Positions 12,263 to 19,670 of a stretch of 64,000 nucleotides of DNA are shown here, piece by piece. This stretch comes from Batillaria attramentaria (taxonomy: Eukaryota; Mollusca; Gastropoda; Batillariidae), in assembly GCA_018292915.2 (NCBI GenBank), contig JACVVK020000526.1, positions 109,501 to 173,500 on the forward strand, read 5' to 3'. The notes beneath the pieces are model-generated. The model saw only the letters and a list, made by a program, of their open reading frames with translations, had not been told where the DNA came from and ran no database searches. Each line of letters opens with the position of its first letter. Within the stretch, counting starts at the first letter, position 1. A program made the position numbers and the translations under genes.

Positions 12263-15200
12263 CCCGCCACAAATGCGTCCACAAGTCCACGCATGCATGA
12301 CAGTGTGAAAAGGAAGTGGTTACAGAAAGCTACACAACACAGATTTCAAAGAAAACGCGACGGTTTGGTCGACCATCTGTCATTTACGACCGTTTGCCCA
12401 GTCCCATGGGTGGTCGCCCAAAACTTTGTAACGAAAGAAATCACAACAAAACCAGAAGGCACATAGCATAATAAAACGACAATAGCTTATGTGTGCAAGG
12501 TGCAGAACATGCCAACATAGTTACATCCATGTAAACGAGATAGTACACTGTGGCAATTTTGCTAATTCTGACGAATTAGCCAGGTTCAACAAAGTTTTTT
12601 TTAGAAAGCTGTCGTGACATGAACCTACAAAAATTAAAAAGACTTCTAGCACAATGTCTCCCAGTCTTTATCAAACTCTCAAAATTCCATAAAAATGTTA
12701 GACTTGGGAAAACAAAAACAGAAAGAAAAAAAAAATAAGACAACAATGGAACCCCCCCCCCCCCCCCCCCCCCCAAAGAAAATCCAACAACACACACAAC
12801 CAAAGGTACTGAGGACTTTGAAGAGCACAAATTTCACACATTTGGTAAACCGTTTTACTTCAGCGTTCTTATGTACATGCTAGACACGCATAGTGTTGTA
12901 ATTTATTTATAGTGCTGCAACATTGGGATAGAATGTTTGGGTATGAGTGTGCGAGCATGTAAATAGGTGGAATGGGTGTGCATGGCCGTATGAGTGAGTG
13001 TTTGGCATGTTTTATGTTTTTATGAGAGACCACAAAGCAATGTTCCTCTTTTGGAAATTTAATAAATGTCTTATGTCTTATGTCTTATTTATCAGGACTT
13101 AAAATTTTTCACCTTTTAGTGGATTGCCACGTTTGGCTGAAAAATTTCCTCCCCCACCCCACCCCAAAGAGTGTGTTTCCTCCTCTGAAGCATCAAATTG
13201 CACAGATTTTGGTCTGATTCTTAAAGTTTTTCTCCAGACAAAAGTGTTTCCTCCTGAAGCATATGAAATCATGCCAAAATGCACCAAATGTTACAGATTT
13301 TAGTCTAATTTAAAAAAAAAAAAAATCTGGGCGAGCATGCCCCCGGGCACCCTTAACTTAATGCGTCTGCAACACTCGCTAAATGCTACACTCTCTCCTC
13401 CTTTGGACCATTTTAAGCTCATCCTTTGGACCATTTTAAGCTCCTCCTTTGGACCATTTTCAGCTCTTCCTTTGGACCATTTTAAGCTTTTCCTTTGGAC
13501 CATTTTAACAGGAGCAGGAAGAAAAAGAAACAGAAGCCAAGATGTCCTTCCAGTCATGGCAGGAGCAGAAGAAAGAACTGCTTGCGAAGGAGAAGGCAAG
13601 GAAGTTGCGAGAGGAGGAGAAGAAACGAGAGAAGGAGGAAGAGGAGAGAGAGAACAAACGTGTGGAAGCAGAACTGGTGGGTGAATTTTTTATTTATTTA
13701 TTTTTTTTTAAAGTGGCTCTGAGGCCCCTGGAACTGTATTCCCTGGAACTGTATTCCCTGGAACTGTATTCCCTGGAACTGTATTCCCTGGGACTATATT
13801 CCCTGGGACTGTATTCCCTGGAACTGTATTCCCTGGAACTGTATTCCCTGGAACTGTATTCCCTGGGACTGTATTCCCTGGGACTGTATTCCCTGGAACT
13901 GTATTCCCTGGAACTGTATTCCCTGGGACTATATTCCCTGGGACTGTATTCCCTGGAACTGTATTCCCTGGAACTGTATTCCCTGGGACTATATTCCCTG
14001 GGACTATATTCCCTGGAACTGTATTCCACTGGGACACCTGTCTTTTGTGAGTAATTTTCTACTGAAAAACTCAGTTGGTGTGATGCGTGTATGTTTTTAC
14101 TTGATTGAGTACGTTAGTGGGGTCGTGACATGGGTGAGAATGAAATGAATCAGTTTATTACTGGAGTGCTCAGTGTGGTCACTGCGTCATCAAGCACGGT
14201 TCTGCTGGCTCAGTGCCAAAAATGACTCGGTACAATCTGTGAGCATCAAAATGGTAGCCGTAACCCCTTTCACTCATGTCTTCTCTACTGTTCACTGGTA
14301 TCGGTTTTTTTTTTTTTTTTTTTTTCCAGCTTGGTCTGTTGATTTTATGGTATTTTGTGCTTTACTTCTTTTCAGTCCTTCAAGTCTTGGAAAGAGAAGA
14401 AAGACGTGAAACTGAAGGATCAGCATCATCAGAAGAAAATGACGGAGAAAGAGAAGAAGGAAAAAGAGAGGGAGGAAAAAGCTCTGAAAGAGAAGGATAG
14501 TGAGACGGCCTTCCGAGGCTGGTGAGCAGTTCCTTTTAATGTTAAAATGTTAGAGGACAGCTGTCAATCAAGAAATAATGAATAGTTTGAAGAATATTTG
14601 TGAAATATGAAGGGAGCCGAAAAAAATAGTGTGGACAGTATATCAAAAAGTTTAAGCCCAGGACATTTTCTGACCTAGTGTGTGTGTGTGTGTGTGGGGG
14701 GGGGGGGGGGGTGCAAGTGGTTTAGAGCTTAACGTCCTTTTCCACCATATACAAGTGATACCAAAGACACGCAATGAAAAAATCGGCAGCAGAAATATCT
14801 GGCCCCAGCCGGGATGGATGGGGGGGGGGGGGGGGGGGTCTGTAAATCTAAGAGTAATGCTGTTACCATTGATATTTCCTTAGGCTTGAAGATGGTGGCA
14901 TCGTATAGATAAACAAACACAACATGACTGAGTAAAACAAAAACAAAACAAAAAACAAAATGGCAAACAAAAAGACAAACATAATGGGAAAACAAAATTG
15001 AAAATGACAGTGAAATTGAATTGTGAAAAATTGCAAGTGGTGTGTTGCACATCTTTTGTGGTACAGGAAGGCGAAGAAGGACCAGGTGATCAAGCACCGC
15101 GTGGTGGAGGAACGCCACAAGAAGAAGAGGCAGGAGACAGAGGAGGAGGCATTGAAGAGACAGAAGGAAGAAGAAGCAGAGGAACGCTACAGGAAGTGGA

Positions 15201-15304
15201 TGGAAGAGAAGGTAAATTGGGGAAAGATATCAGGCTGGGGAATTTTCAGTCATTTGGCAATTTTCAGCCAAATTTTCTACCCGTTCAGCCCCCCCCCCCC
15301 CCCC

Positions 15305-15396
<92 letters not shown>

Positions 15397-16530
15397 AATC
15401 TGAGTTTCAGCCAAAGAAAAGGAAGCAGGAAAAAGGTTGCACATACAGTCATATATCCTGATACATGTAATGCCATATGGGACAGTCTAACTTCATTTTT
15501 GAAGACATACATGTATGTCAGTACCATGGTAGTATTTTAATTTTGGGTGCCAGGAGAGACGACTAAATGCCTTCAAAAATGCTAAAATTTGTTTTAAGTT
15601 GGGTGTTTACCCCGTAGACCCCTAGCAGGGCGCTGCCTCTGCACCCTAGCCTAGATTTCAGTCTTTTTTCCCTCAGCAGTTCCCCAGCCTGTTATATTGT
15701 ACATCTAACACGGCAAGCACAGGTGTATTGCTTCATGTATTGCATCCAGTGTTCAGGTGTATTGCTTTATGTATTGCATCCAGTGTTCAGGTGTATTGCT
15801 TTATGTATTGCATCCAGTGTTCAGGTGTATTGCTTTATGTATTGCATCCAGTGTTCAGGTGTATTGCTTTATGTATTGCATCCAGTGTTCAGGTGTATTG
15901 CTTCATGTATTGCATCCAGTGTTCAGGTGTATTGCTTCATATATTGCATCCAGTGTTCAGGTGTATTGCTTTATGTATTGCATCCAGTGTTCAGGTGTAT
16001 TGCTTCATGTATTGCATCCAGTGTTCAGGTGTATTGCATCATGTATTGCATCCAGTGTTCAGGTGTATTGCTTTATGTATTGCATCCAGTGTTCAGGTGT
16101 ATTGCTTTATGTATTGCATCCAGTGTTCAGGTGTATTGCTTCATGTATTGCATCCAGTGTTCAGGTGTATTGCTTTATGTATTGCATCCAGTGTTCAGGT
16201 GTATTGCTTTATGTATTGCATCCAGTGTTCAGGTGTATTGCTTCATGTATTGCATCCAGTGTTCAGGTGTATTGCTTCATGTATTGCATCCAGTGTTCAG
16301 GTGCCTTGACAAGCACAACTGTTCCAAAACAAAAGCTGTCTTCTTTCAAGCCCAATAATCCAGAGACTGGCTCCTTTAAAATGAAAACTTTACGTCTTTG
16401 TTCTTTTTTCTAGGAAAAGCAAGAGCAGCGACAGAAGCTGGAAATGCGCAGGAGGAAAATGTCTGGCGATTTGTACGATTTCCGCCCAGCTTGGAGCCCA
16501 GCCAACCACACAGTTCCCTTCGGCCGATGA
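4395..16530 (+). CDS. MAP9: microtubule-associated protein 9 (MAP9/ASAP) orthologue, 11 coding exons
   Basis: Exons: 4395-4623, 5299-5704, 6204-6313, 6626-6755, 7439-8128, 8373-8474, 9105-9327, 13512-13676, 14376-14521, 15067-15211 and 16414-16530. All introns are GT-AG and all phases match, giving 820 aa (795 aa from the ATG at 4470, which has the better context: A at -3, G at +4). Seen: an FQNEL..KLSER N-terminal motif; GRKTPT motifs near residues 123, 167, 185, 207, 370 and 402; [10 protein letters not shown] at 594-603; coiled-coil segments opening with SFQSW (642), SFKSW (686) and AFRGW (730); YRKW (775); and RPAWSP (806) before the C-terminal arginine. From memory of the family, vertebrate MAP9 (about 647 aa) has the same order of motifs and a W-S-P-P-like tail. 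Known role: microtubule binding in mitotic spindle, centrosome and cilia. The many T-P sites suggest proline-directed phosphorylation (inferred). The true start is uncertain: an RVTKKT motif upstream of the ATG at 4470 resembles the vertebrate N-terminus, so translation may begin at 4395 or in an unseen upstream exon. Confidence 0.87.
5299..5704 (+). CDS. MAP9: MAP9 coding exon 2
   Basis: The acceptor is TGTTGCAG| and the donor is |GTGAGT (consensus). It encodes residues 77-212 including four GRKTPT motifs, three of them preceded by a hydrophobic residue plus F or L (FGRKTPT type). The fourth motif is split by the intron, and exon 3 completes its threonine. Confidence 0.88.
6204..6313 (+). 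CDS. MAP9: MAP9 coding exon 3
   Basis: The acceptor is TTTCTCAG| and the donor is CCAG|GTAGGC. It encodes residues 213-248, a [13 protein letters not shown] start and a proline/serine-rich stretch. Phases 2-in and 1-out agree with the neighbouring exons. Confidence 0.85.
6626..6755 (+). CDS. MAP9: MAP9 coding exon 4
   Basis: The acceptor is GGTCTCAG| and the donor is CTGG|GTAAAT. It encodes residues 249-291, low-complexity and basic with RRTPG and NKTPR variants of the T-P motif. Phases 1-in and 2-out fit both neighbours. Confidence 0.83.
7076..7142 (+). mobile_element. SINE-A 3' fragment in MAP9 intron 4
   Basis: Matches only the last third of SINE-A (GATATCACCCGTATGTGG, GTTAAACTCCCAAACACC, then a CCCA-type tail). 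It is a 5'-truncated or decayed copy. Confidence 0.7.
7439..8128 (+). CDS. MAP9: MAP9 coding exon 5 (largest)
   Basis: The acceptor is CGAACAG| and the donor is AAGCA|GTGAGT. It encodes residues 293-521 (230 codons). Contains [12 protein letters not shown] at 364-375, GRKSPG at 382 and another GRKTPT at 402, a LLDFLTGD segment, and an LFGASR motif echoing the FGRKTPT repeats. An acidic end ([11 protein letters not shown]) leads into exon 6. Confidence 0.88.
8319..8362. repeat. (CT)n polypyrimidine tract at the MAP9 exon 6 acceptor
   Basis: About 22 CT dinucleotides end only 10 bases before the TTTTTCAG acceptor at 8365-8372, so a length-variable microsatellite serves as the polypyrimidine tract of this splice site. 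Confidence 0.9.
8373..8474 (+). CDS. MAP9: MAP9 coding exon 6
   Basis: The acceptor is TTTTTCAG| and the donor is TTAG|GTGAGT (strong). It encodes residues 523-555, a short charged helix ([15 protein letters not shown]). Confidence 0.86.
8530..8950. repeat. two-unit minisatellite with AAB higher-order pattern, MAP9 intron 6
   Basis: Two related units alternate. Unit A is 35 bp (ATTCATCTGCATCAGTACAG...) and unit B is 31 bp (ATTCATCTGCATCATTTTAA...). They share their first 13 bases. The order read is A-B-B followed by three A-A-B blocks (101 bp each) and a decayed A. Confidence 0.93.
9105..9327 (+). CDS. MAP9: MAP9 coding exon 7
   Basis: The acceptor is GGTTTCAG| and the donor is AAG|GTTGGT, weak and followed at once by (GT)n. 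It encodes residues 557-630 with the family-diagnostic [10 protein letters not shown] at 594-603, then a K/E/R coiled coil. It ends in phase 0, as exon 8 requires. Confidence 0.88.
9333..9410. repeat. (GT)n at the MAP9 exon 7 donor
   Basis: About 39 GT units begin 5 bases after the exon 7 donor. The pre-mRNA therefore carries a long UG repeat at a weak 5' splice site. Confidence 0.95.
9429..9713. mobile_element. MITE-like element, GGCCCGT..AAAAGTCGAGG terminal inverted repeats
   Basis: The left end (GGCCCGTGTGTAAAAGTCGA) is the inverse of the right end (TCGACTTTTACATGTATACG, then GGGCCCTG). The element is 285 bp with no coding capacity. A second copy in the opposite orientation is at 31181-31490. 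The CAGGGCC terminus recalls hAT-type ends, but I cannot see a clean 8-bp target-site duplication, so the superfamily is open. Confidence 0.75.
10584..11372 (+). CDS. pogo/Tigger-derived CENP-B-type DNA-binding protein lacking the DDE domain
   Basis: A single-exon frame of 262 aa whose ATG has A at -3 and G at +4. Seen: an N-terminal [32 protein letters not shown] helix-turn-helix (residues 5-58), then a second CENP-B/Tc5-type helix-turn-helix region (about 66-135, with [15 protein letters not shown] and [12 protein letters not shown]). An acidic linker (150-205), a helical [12 protein letters not shown] segment and a basic patch lead to QGRITDYF at 253-260, which fits the PCNA-interacting pattern Qxx[ILM]xx[FY][FY]. 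Full-length pogo/Tigger transposases carry about 200 residues of DDE nuclease between these parts; here that region is missing and the frame continues cleanly. Known: pogo-family transposases can bind PCNA through such a motif. Inferred: a DNA-binding protein without transposase activity, either an internally deleted transposon copy or a domesticated gene. It lies inside MAP9 intron 7, same strand. Confidence 0.8.
   Translation: MASRKRKVLTLEQRVKVIELSEKGESARKIADKMNVGKTQIQSIVLAKEEIKQEWKDGAPCTRKYKRPRHMLYEDIDAALWEWFCSARAKGTPVSGPLLQQQAKIFAGTLGRDEFTASNGWLQCFKTRHNIRGEAALSRESSEGKEMDVTDWQVRLPTLIQEDDHDVREHQTVQRVKKGCPAVEDEDVDDQEAGDRSSVTEVKPDVISSREASRAVHELQRYALAIGCSELHDMLTKVQDFIQRVKPLKKAKQGRITDYFQH
11400..12004. 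repeat. compound (GT)n / (GTCT)n microsatellite block
   Basis: GT tracts (11400-11500, 11752-11793, 11850-11905, 11968-12005) alternate with GTCT runs and a repeated TTAGTGTGTATATGTGTGTC spacer, so part of the block looks locally duplicated. It lies downstream of the pogo-like frame. Confidence 0.92.
12191..12260. repeat. (GT)n microsatellite, 35 units
   Basis: A pure GT tract within MAP9 intron 7. The preceding GAGCAATAAAGAAAAG (12105-12120) could serve as a poly(A) signal for the nested pogo-like gene, but this is untested. Confidence 0.95.
12753..12774. repeat. poly-C run
   Basis: 22 consecutive cytosines in MAP9 intron 7. The minus-strand glycine-rich frame here is an artefact. Confidence 0.9.
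13085..13400. mobile_element. unclassified interspersed repeat, copy 1 (MAP9 intron 7)
   Basis: Shares a series of motifs in the same order with 19085-19670: TTTCCTCCTCTGAAGCAT, GCACCAAA..ACAGATTTTAG, an A run, then GCATGCCCC and CTAAAT(G/T)CTACAC. The class is not recognised. Its 3' end merges into the 23-bp array that carries the exon 8 acceptor. Confidence 0.6.
13397..13511 (+). repeat. 23-bp tandem repeat carrying the MAP9 exon 8 acceptor
   Basis: Five copies of a CCTTTGGACCATTTTAAGCT-type unit with exact 23-bp spacing (13402, 13425, 13448, 13471, 13494). In the fifth copy TTTTAAG has become TTTTAACAG, the splice acceptor of exon 8. The third copy contains TTTTCAG, a possible alternative acceptor. 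Confidence 0.88.
13512..13676 (+). CDS. MAP9: MAP9 coding exon 8
   Basis: The acceptor is TTTTAACAG| and the donor is CTG|GTGGGT. It encodes residues 631-685 in phase 0. [13 protein letters not shown] at 642-654 starts one of the tryptophan-led coiled-coil modules typical of MAP9, followed by an uninterrupted K/R/E helix. Confidence 0.87.
13726..14027. repeat. 15-bp minisatellite, about 20 copies, MAP9 intron 8
   Basis: The unit is CCCTGGAACTGTATT with GGGACT and ATATT variants in patches. Because 15 is divisible by 3, it creates long open frames in several frames on both strands, but splicing at 13676 removes it. Confidence 0.95.
14160..14275. mobile_element. fragment of unclassified repeat shared with 36848-37190 and 61045-61360
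   Basis: Shares CTGGAGTGCTCAGTGTGGTC, GCGTCATC.AG, GCTGGCTCAGTGCCA and CTGTGAGCATCAAAATGGTAG with the other two copies. Only the 3' part is present. Confidence 0.6.
14376..14521 (+). CDS. MAP9: MAP9 coding exon 9
   Basis: The acceptor is CTTTTCAG| and the donor is GGCTG|GTGAGC. It encodes residues 686-733 and two bases of W734. [10 protein letters not shown] opens the module and AFRGW closes the exon, the start of the next module. Confidence 0.87.
14688..14839 (-). mobile_element. SINE-A fragment with flanking G runs, MAP9 intron 9
   Basis: The reverse complement of the SINE-A body (CCCGGCTGGGGCCAGATATT .. GGTGGAAAAGGACGTTAAGC) lies between two G runs (14696-14711 and about 14820-14838). 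The tRNA-like head is missing. Confidence 0.72.
15067..15211 (+). CDS. MAP9: MAP9 coding exon 10
   Basis: The acceptor is TGGTACAG| and the donor is GAAG|GTAAAT. It completes W734 and encodes residues 735-782. A basic/acidic coiled coil ends in YRKWMEEK (775-782), matching the last tryptophan module of the MAP9 family. Confidence 0.88.
15289..15386. repeat. ~98-nt poly-C tract, MAP9 intron 10
   Basis: Almost pure cytosine with a single A at 15305, followed by 12 A. It starts about 80 bases downstream of exon 10. Its length in an assembly may be unreliable. Confidence 0.9.
15720..16302. repeat. 34-bp minisatellite, about 17 copies, MAP9 intron 10
   Basis: The unit begins GTGTATTGCTTTATGTATTG and ends CATCCAGTGTTCAG. 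Variation is mainly TTT/TTC at one position. All three forward frames stay open across it (period 102), giving spurious ~200-aa frames. Confidence 0.95.
16414..16530 (+). CDS. MAP9: MAP9 coding exon 11 (C-terminus)
   Basis: The acceptor is TTTTCTAG| and the stop is TGA at 16528-16530. It encodes residues 783-820, [15 protein letters not shown] then [15 protein letters not shown]. This W-S-P tail is a MAP9 hallmark. Confidence 0.9.
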   Translation, partial: EKQEQRQKLEMRRRKMSGDLYDFRPAWSPANHTVPFGR

Positions 16531-17985
16531 TGATGATGATGATGATGCATCCTGGGAGCTCTCCCATCTTGCAGTCCTCTTTGATCTCAGACTGATTCAG
16601 AGTTGCCCTAAAATGAAGGCTGGGGTCTGCGTATATTGTAGTCCGGACATTCTTCGTCTGCTTGCAAGCTCACCGCGGTTGGTTAATGTACAGTGCAGCA
16701 GATTGGTTTGAAAATTTCTCAGGCAGTGTGGGATCGGGTCTAACAGGTCTTTTAGCTACTGTTCACGTGTATATCCTGGAGATTAACTGTGACATTCTTC
16801 AGTTCTGAGATATGATACCAGTTCACATGTACCGGTAGATAATTTTCAGCACAGACAGACACAAAAAAACACACACACAAACACTAATCTTTCTATGGCA
16901 CCCTATCGCTTGCATGTGAAGTGCAGGATATAAATTATAAGGTACAGTGGACTCAGTTTCAAGGCCAGAAGGTGCAGCTCAAGTAGGTGATGATAATTGA
17001 AATTTGTGTCAGTGGAAAGATGTGACTAGCTGAGTTCATGTGTAATTTGATGTGGTAAGATGGTGCCCATAGGAAGTTATCAACTGTTGACCTACACCAG
17101 AACCAGCATTTTCTTTATTTAGAGAAAATGAACGGAGATATTCACATGCAATAGCATTAATTGGTAACTGGTGTGCCGGACTACGAGAAGGCTTACAAGG
17201 GGAACTAACTTATGCATAGCATGTAAATCGAAGCGTCCGAAATTGAGACTTACCTCCCCTTAATCGCTTTTTGCACCCAATGTTGCTGTTAACGTAAAAT
17301 GTTGGCATGCGGTTAGATTTTTGGAGGAAAAAAGAAAGTACTCTGTTGAACATGATTTCACTGTGAACTGTTAGCAGTTACACAGACGTAATGTGAGAGT
17401 TAATATATATTCTTGAATCTGTTATACCAGTATGCATAATTCATTGTACATGTAGCTTGTCAGTTGTGTAAGCTCAGGCAAAGTGTAATTAGTGATGCCA
17501 TAATTTTAAACAGTCTGAAAAATCTTTCATGAGCAGAGTTTTTCCATGTTCATTTGTTTGTTATTTGTGAGGAACGTGGATTTTTTATCGTATCATAGTT
17601 CATGGCTTTGTCTTTGTTGCGAAGTTTTATTTAGTTTTTTGTTGTTTCTGCATGTATTTAGATTTTGTGTTGTGCATTTGCATGTAATGTTTGTGATAAA
17701 GAGTAATGAGTATGTTCAGGAGGCTTCAGAATTACACCATGATGAAGGTGTGTGACGACCATATCTTAAGGATGATAATGCCCATTTATCACTGAACTGA
17801 ATTGCTGGTTTAATTAAAGTTAACATGTTTTGTTTGAAGCTGTGCACAGGACTTTGTCGCCTGTCTCGGGTTTGTGTTCTGTTGCAACAGGTTTCATTTA
17901 TTTGGCCACTTTTGGGGAAAAGCAAGCATTTTGTTTGTCAGTATGGTCTGTGACAAATGAATAAAATTCAGTGGCCATATACCTG
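16531..17985 (+). other. MAP9: MAP9 3' untranslated region (probable)
   Basis: About 1.4 kb of AT-rich, apparently non-repetitive sequence follows the stop and begins with a (GAT)n run. No frame of note. An AATAAA lies at 17960-17965; an ATTAAA plus a 19-A run near 18234 is an alternative end. Confidence 0.55.
17960..17965 (+). terminator. MAP9: candidate MAP9 polyadenylation signal
   Basis: Canonical AATAAA in TGAATAAAATTC, 1.43 kb after the stop codon. A GT-rich stretch nearby is modest, so usage is inferred. Confidence 0.45.
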
Positions 17986-18488
17986 TATTTTAAAGTGAAG
18001 AAATCCGTCAAAATAACCCCTCCTCCCTCCTTTGTTTTCAACATACCGGGTATATGATGTTTGTCCGTCCACCGTTTTCAGTGACTGCATTGTCTGTGTA
18101 AAGAAAAATTTTCACCAAGACTACAATTTATAGTTGTAGCTGTTCAGGACGTAATTATCAAATCCTCATTGTTAATTTCACACTGTGTGTCTTACTTTTG
18201 TCAACAGGTGTTGTTTCCGTCCATTTTTGTGCATTAAAAAAAAAAAAAAAAAAACTAACAACAAACTAAGACTTGCTGTTGATGTGTTACCATGAGTGTC
18301 ATCCATATCTTTCTAAGGGTACTCACTGTCACACATTTATCTTGTGATTTACTGGTGGGTATGTACATTGTTGGCGTTGTTTAGTGCTGACGTAGTTAGA
18401 TTCAGTTGAAGCTGTCTAGTTTGTTTGTTTTTTTGGTTTTGTTTTTTTGACCTGGTAGCGATTCTGCCGAGCTCTGGCAAATGGGGGG

Positions 18489-18650
18489 GGAGTCGGGATA
18501 GCCGAATGGTAGAGCGTTGGACTTTGAATGCTCGGGTCACGAGTTCGAATCCCGGCTGGGGCCAAATATTTGTGCTGGCCTTTTTCCCGTTGCCTCGTCT
18601 GTGATATCACCTGTACGTAGTGGAAAATGACTGTCAAACCCCACAGCCCT
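18489..18650 (+). mobile_element. SINE-A copy
   Basis: tRNA-like head with A box TAGCCGAATGG and B box GTTCGAATC, then the family body (CCAAATATTTGTGCTGGCC, GATATCACC, GTGGAAAATGAC). It follows a short G run. Confidence 0.88.
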
Positions 18651-18744
18651 TTGGTAAACGTATAAGCAGCAGCTGCGTAGGTAGGTACCACGCTCTGTTG
18701 AAACACGGCAAACATCAAATCTCAGTTACGTTTGCAAATTGCTG

Positions 18745-18985
18745 CGCATGTTTTCAACAAAAACAATAATAATAATATAATAATATAATAATATAATAAT
18801 GTGTGGATTGTAGGGGCATTTCCAAGCTGCTTGGCTCAAAGAGCCGCCAGCTGAACTCAACACACGCTCACGTGAATCACAGGCATTCTCTCTCACATAG
18901 TGCATCAACACATACAATCACGTGGTGCGAAGGGTCAGGTCAGATATGGCTGGCAGAGCCTTATCCACTCGGCTACTGATCGCCC
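18745..18985 (-). mobile_element. diverged SINE-B 3' part
   Basis: The ATAATAATAT-rich tail, CTCACGTGAATCACAGGCATTC and CAATCACGTGGTGCGAAGGG match the SINE-B body in reverse orientation. The end near 18950-18985 (CTTATCCACTCGGCTACTGA) differs from other copies and may be another tRNA-like head. Confidence 0.6.
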
Positions 18986-19084
18986 CAGAACTGCTGTTAA
19001 GAGAAGAAATCTCCGAAGTGGACACACAATACTGATCAGAAGCAATGGGGCGTGTATTTAAAAAAAAAAAAAAAAAAAAAAACC

Positions 19085-19130
19085 CGCAAAATTGATAACC
19101 CAGAGCTTAAAATCTCCTACCTTTTGGAGG

Positions 19131-19170
<40 letters not shown>

Positions 19171-19670
19171 CTAAAAATTTTCCTCCCTTCAGAAAGTGTG
19201 TGTCCTCTATAGCACTTAAAGTTATCCCAAAACACAACAAAGTGTTGTATTTGTCTAATTCTAAAAAATATTTACCTCTAAGAAATGTGTTTCCTGCTCT
19301 GAAGCATTTAAATGTATGCCAGTAAGCACCAAACTGCACAGATTTTAGGGGGAGCCGGGATGGCCGAATGGTAGAAGCGTTGGGCTCTCAATGCTCGGGT
19401 CGTGAGTTCGAATCCCGGCTGGGGCCAAATATTTGCGCTGCCCTTTTCCTCGTTGCCCCGTCTTTGATGTCACCTTTATGTGGTGGAAAAGGACGTTAAA
19501 CACTCAAATACCCACCCACCCCTCACCGGCACAGATTTTAGTTTTAGTTTTAAAAAAAAAAATTCGGGTTGCATGCCCCTGGACACCCCTAGCATAACGC
19601 ATATGTTTTGCCACTCCGTCACTAAATTCTACACACATTTTGTCCTTTTGGATCATAGACTATTCTAAGC
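19085..19670. mobile_element. unclassified interspersed repeat, copy 2, split by a SINE
   Basis: Homologous to 13085-13400. SINE-A (19349-19528) is inserted in it and duplicated GCACAGATTTTAG. A 39-base C run (about 19130-19168) also lies inside. The end GTCCTTTTGGATCATAGACT corresponds to the 23-bp repeat unit near MAP9 exon 8. Confidence 0.65.
19349..19528 (+). mobile_element. SINE-A copy with 13-bp target-site duplication
   Basis: Full head and body. The flanks 19336-19348 and 19529-19541 are identical (GCACAGATTTTAG), direct proof of retroposition into the older repeat. Confidence 0.95.

Larger units (their letters stand above)
9920..12430 (+). mobile_element. probable extent of pogo/Tigger-derived insertion (tentative)
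   Basis: The 262-aa pogo-like frame is flanked by GC-rich, CGACCGC-containing sequence upstream (9920-10340) and by long GT/GTCT microsatellites downstream. TTTTGAGCGACC (9928-9939) is close to the reverse complement of GGTCGCCCAAAA (12412-12423), a candidate decayed TIR pair. No clean TA duplication is visible, so the boundaries are provisional. Confidence 0.35.

Noticed and set aside
13694..14054. Long frames on both strands rich in LYSLE / REYSS repeats
   Set aside because: A 15-bp intronic minisatellite. The + frame is only read-through of exon 8 past its donor.
15723..16413. Open frames of 190-218 aa in three frames
   Set aside because: A 34-bp minisatellite without stops; it lies in MAP9 intron 10 and all three frames are equally open.
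19349..19430. Functional tRNA gene
   Set aside because: A and B boxes are present, but the sequence does not close an acceptor stem and is always attached to the same SINE body with target-site duplications.
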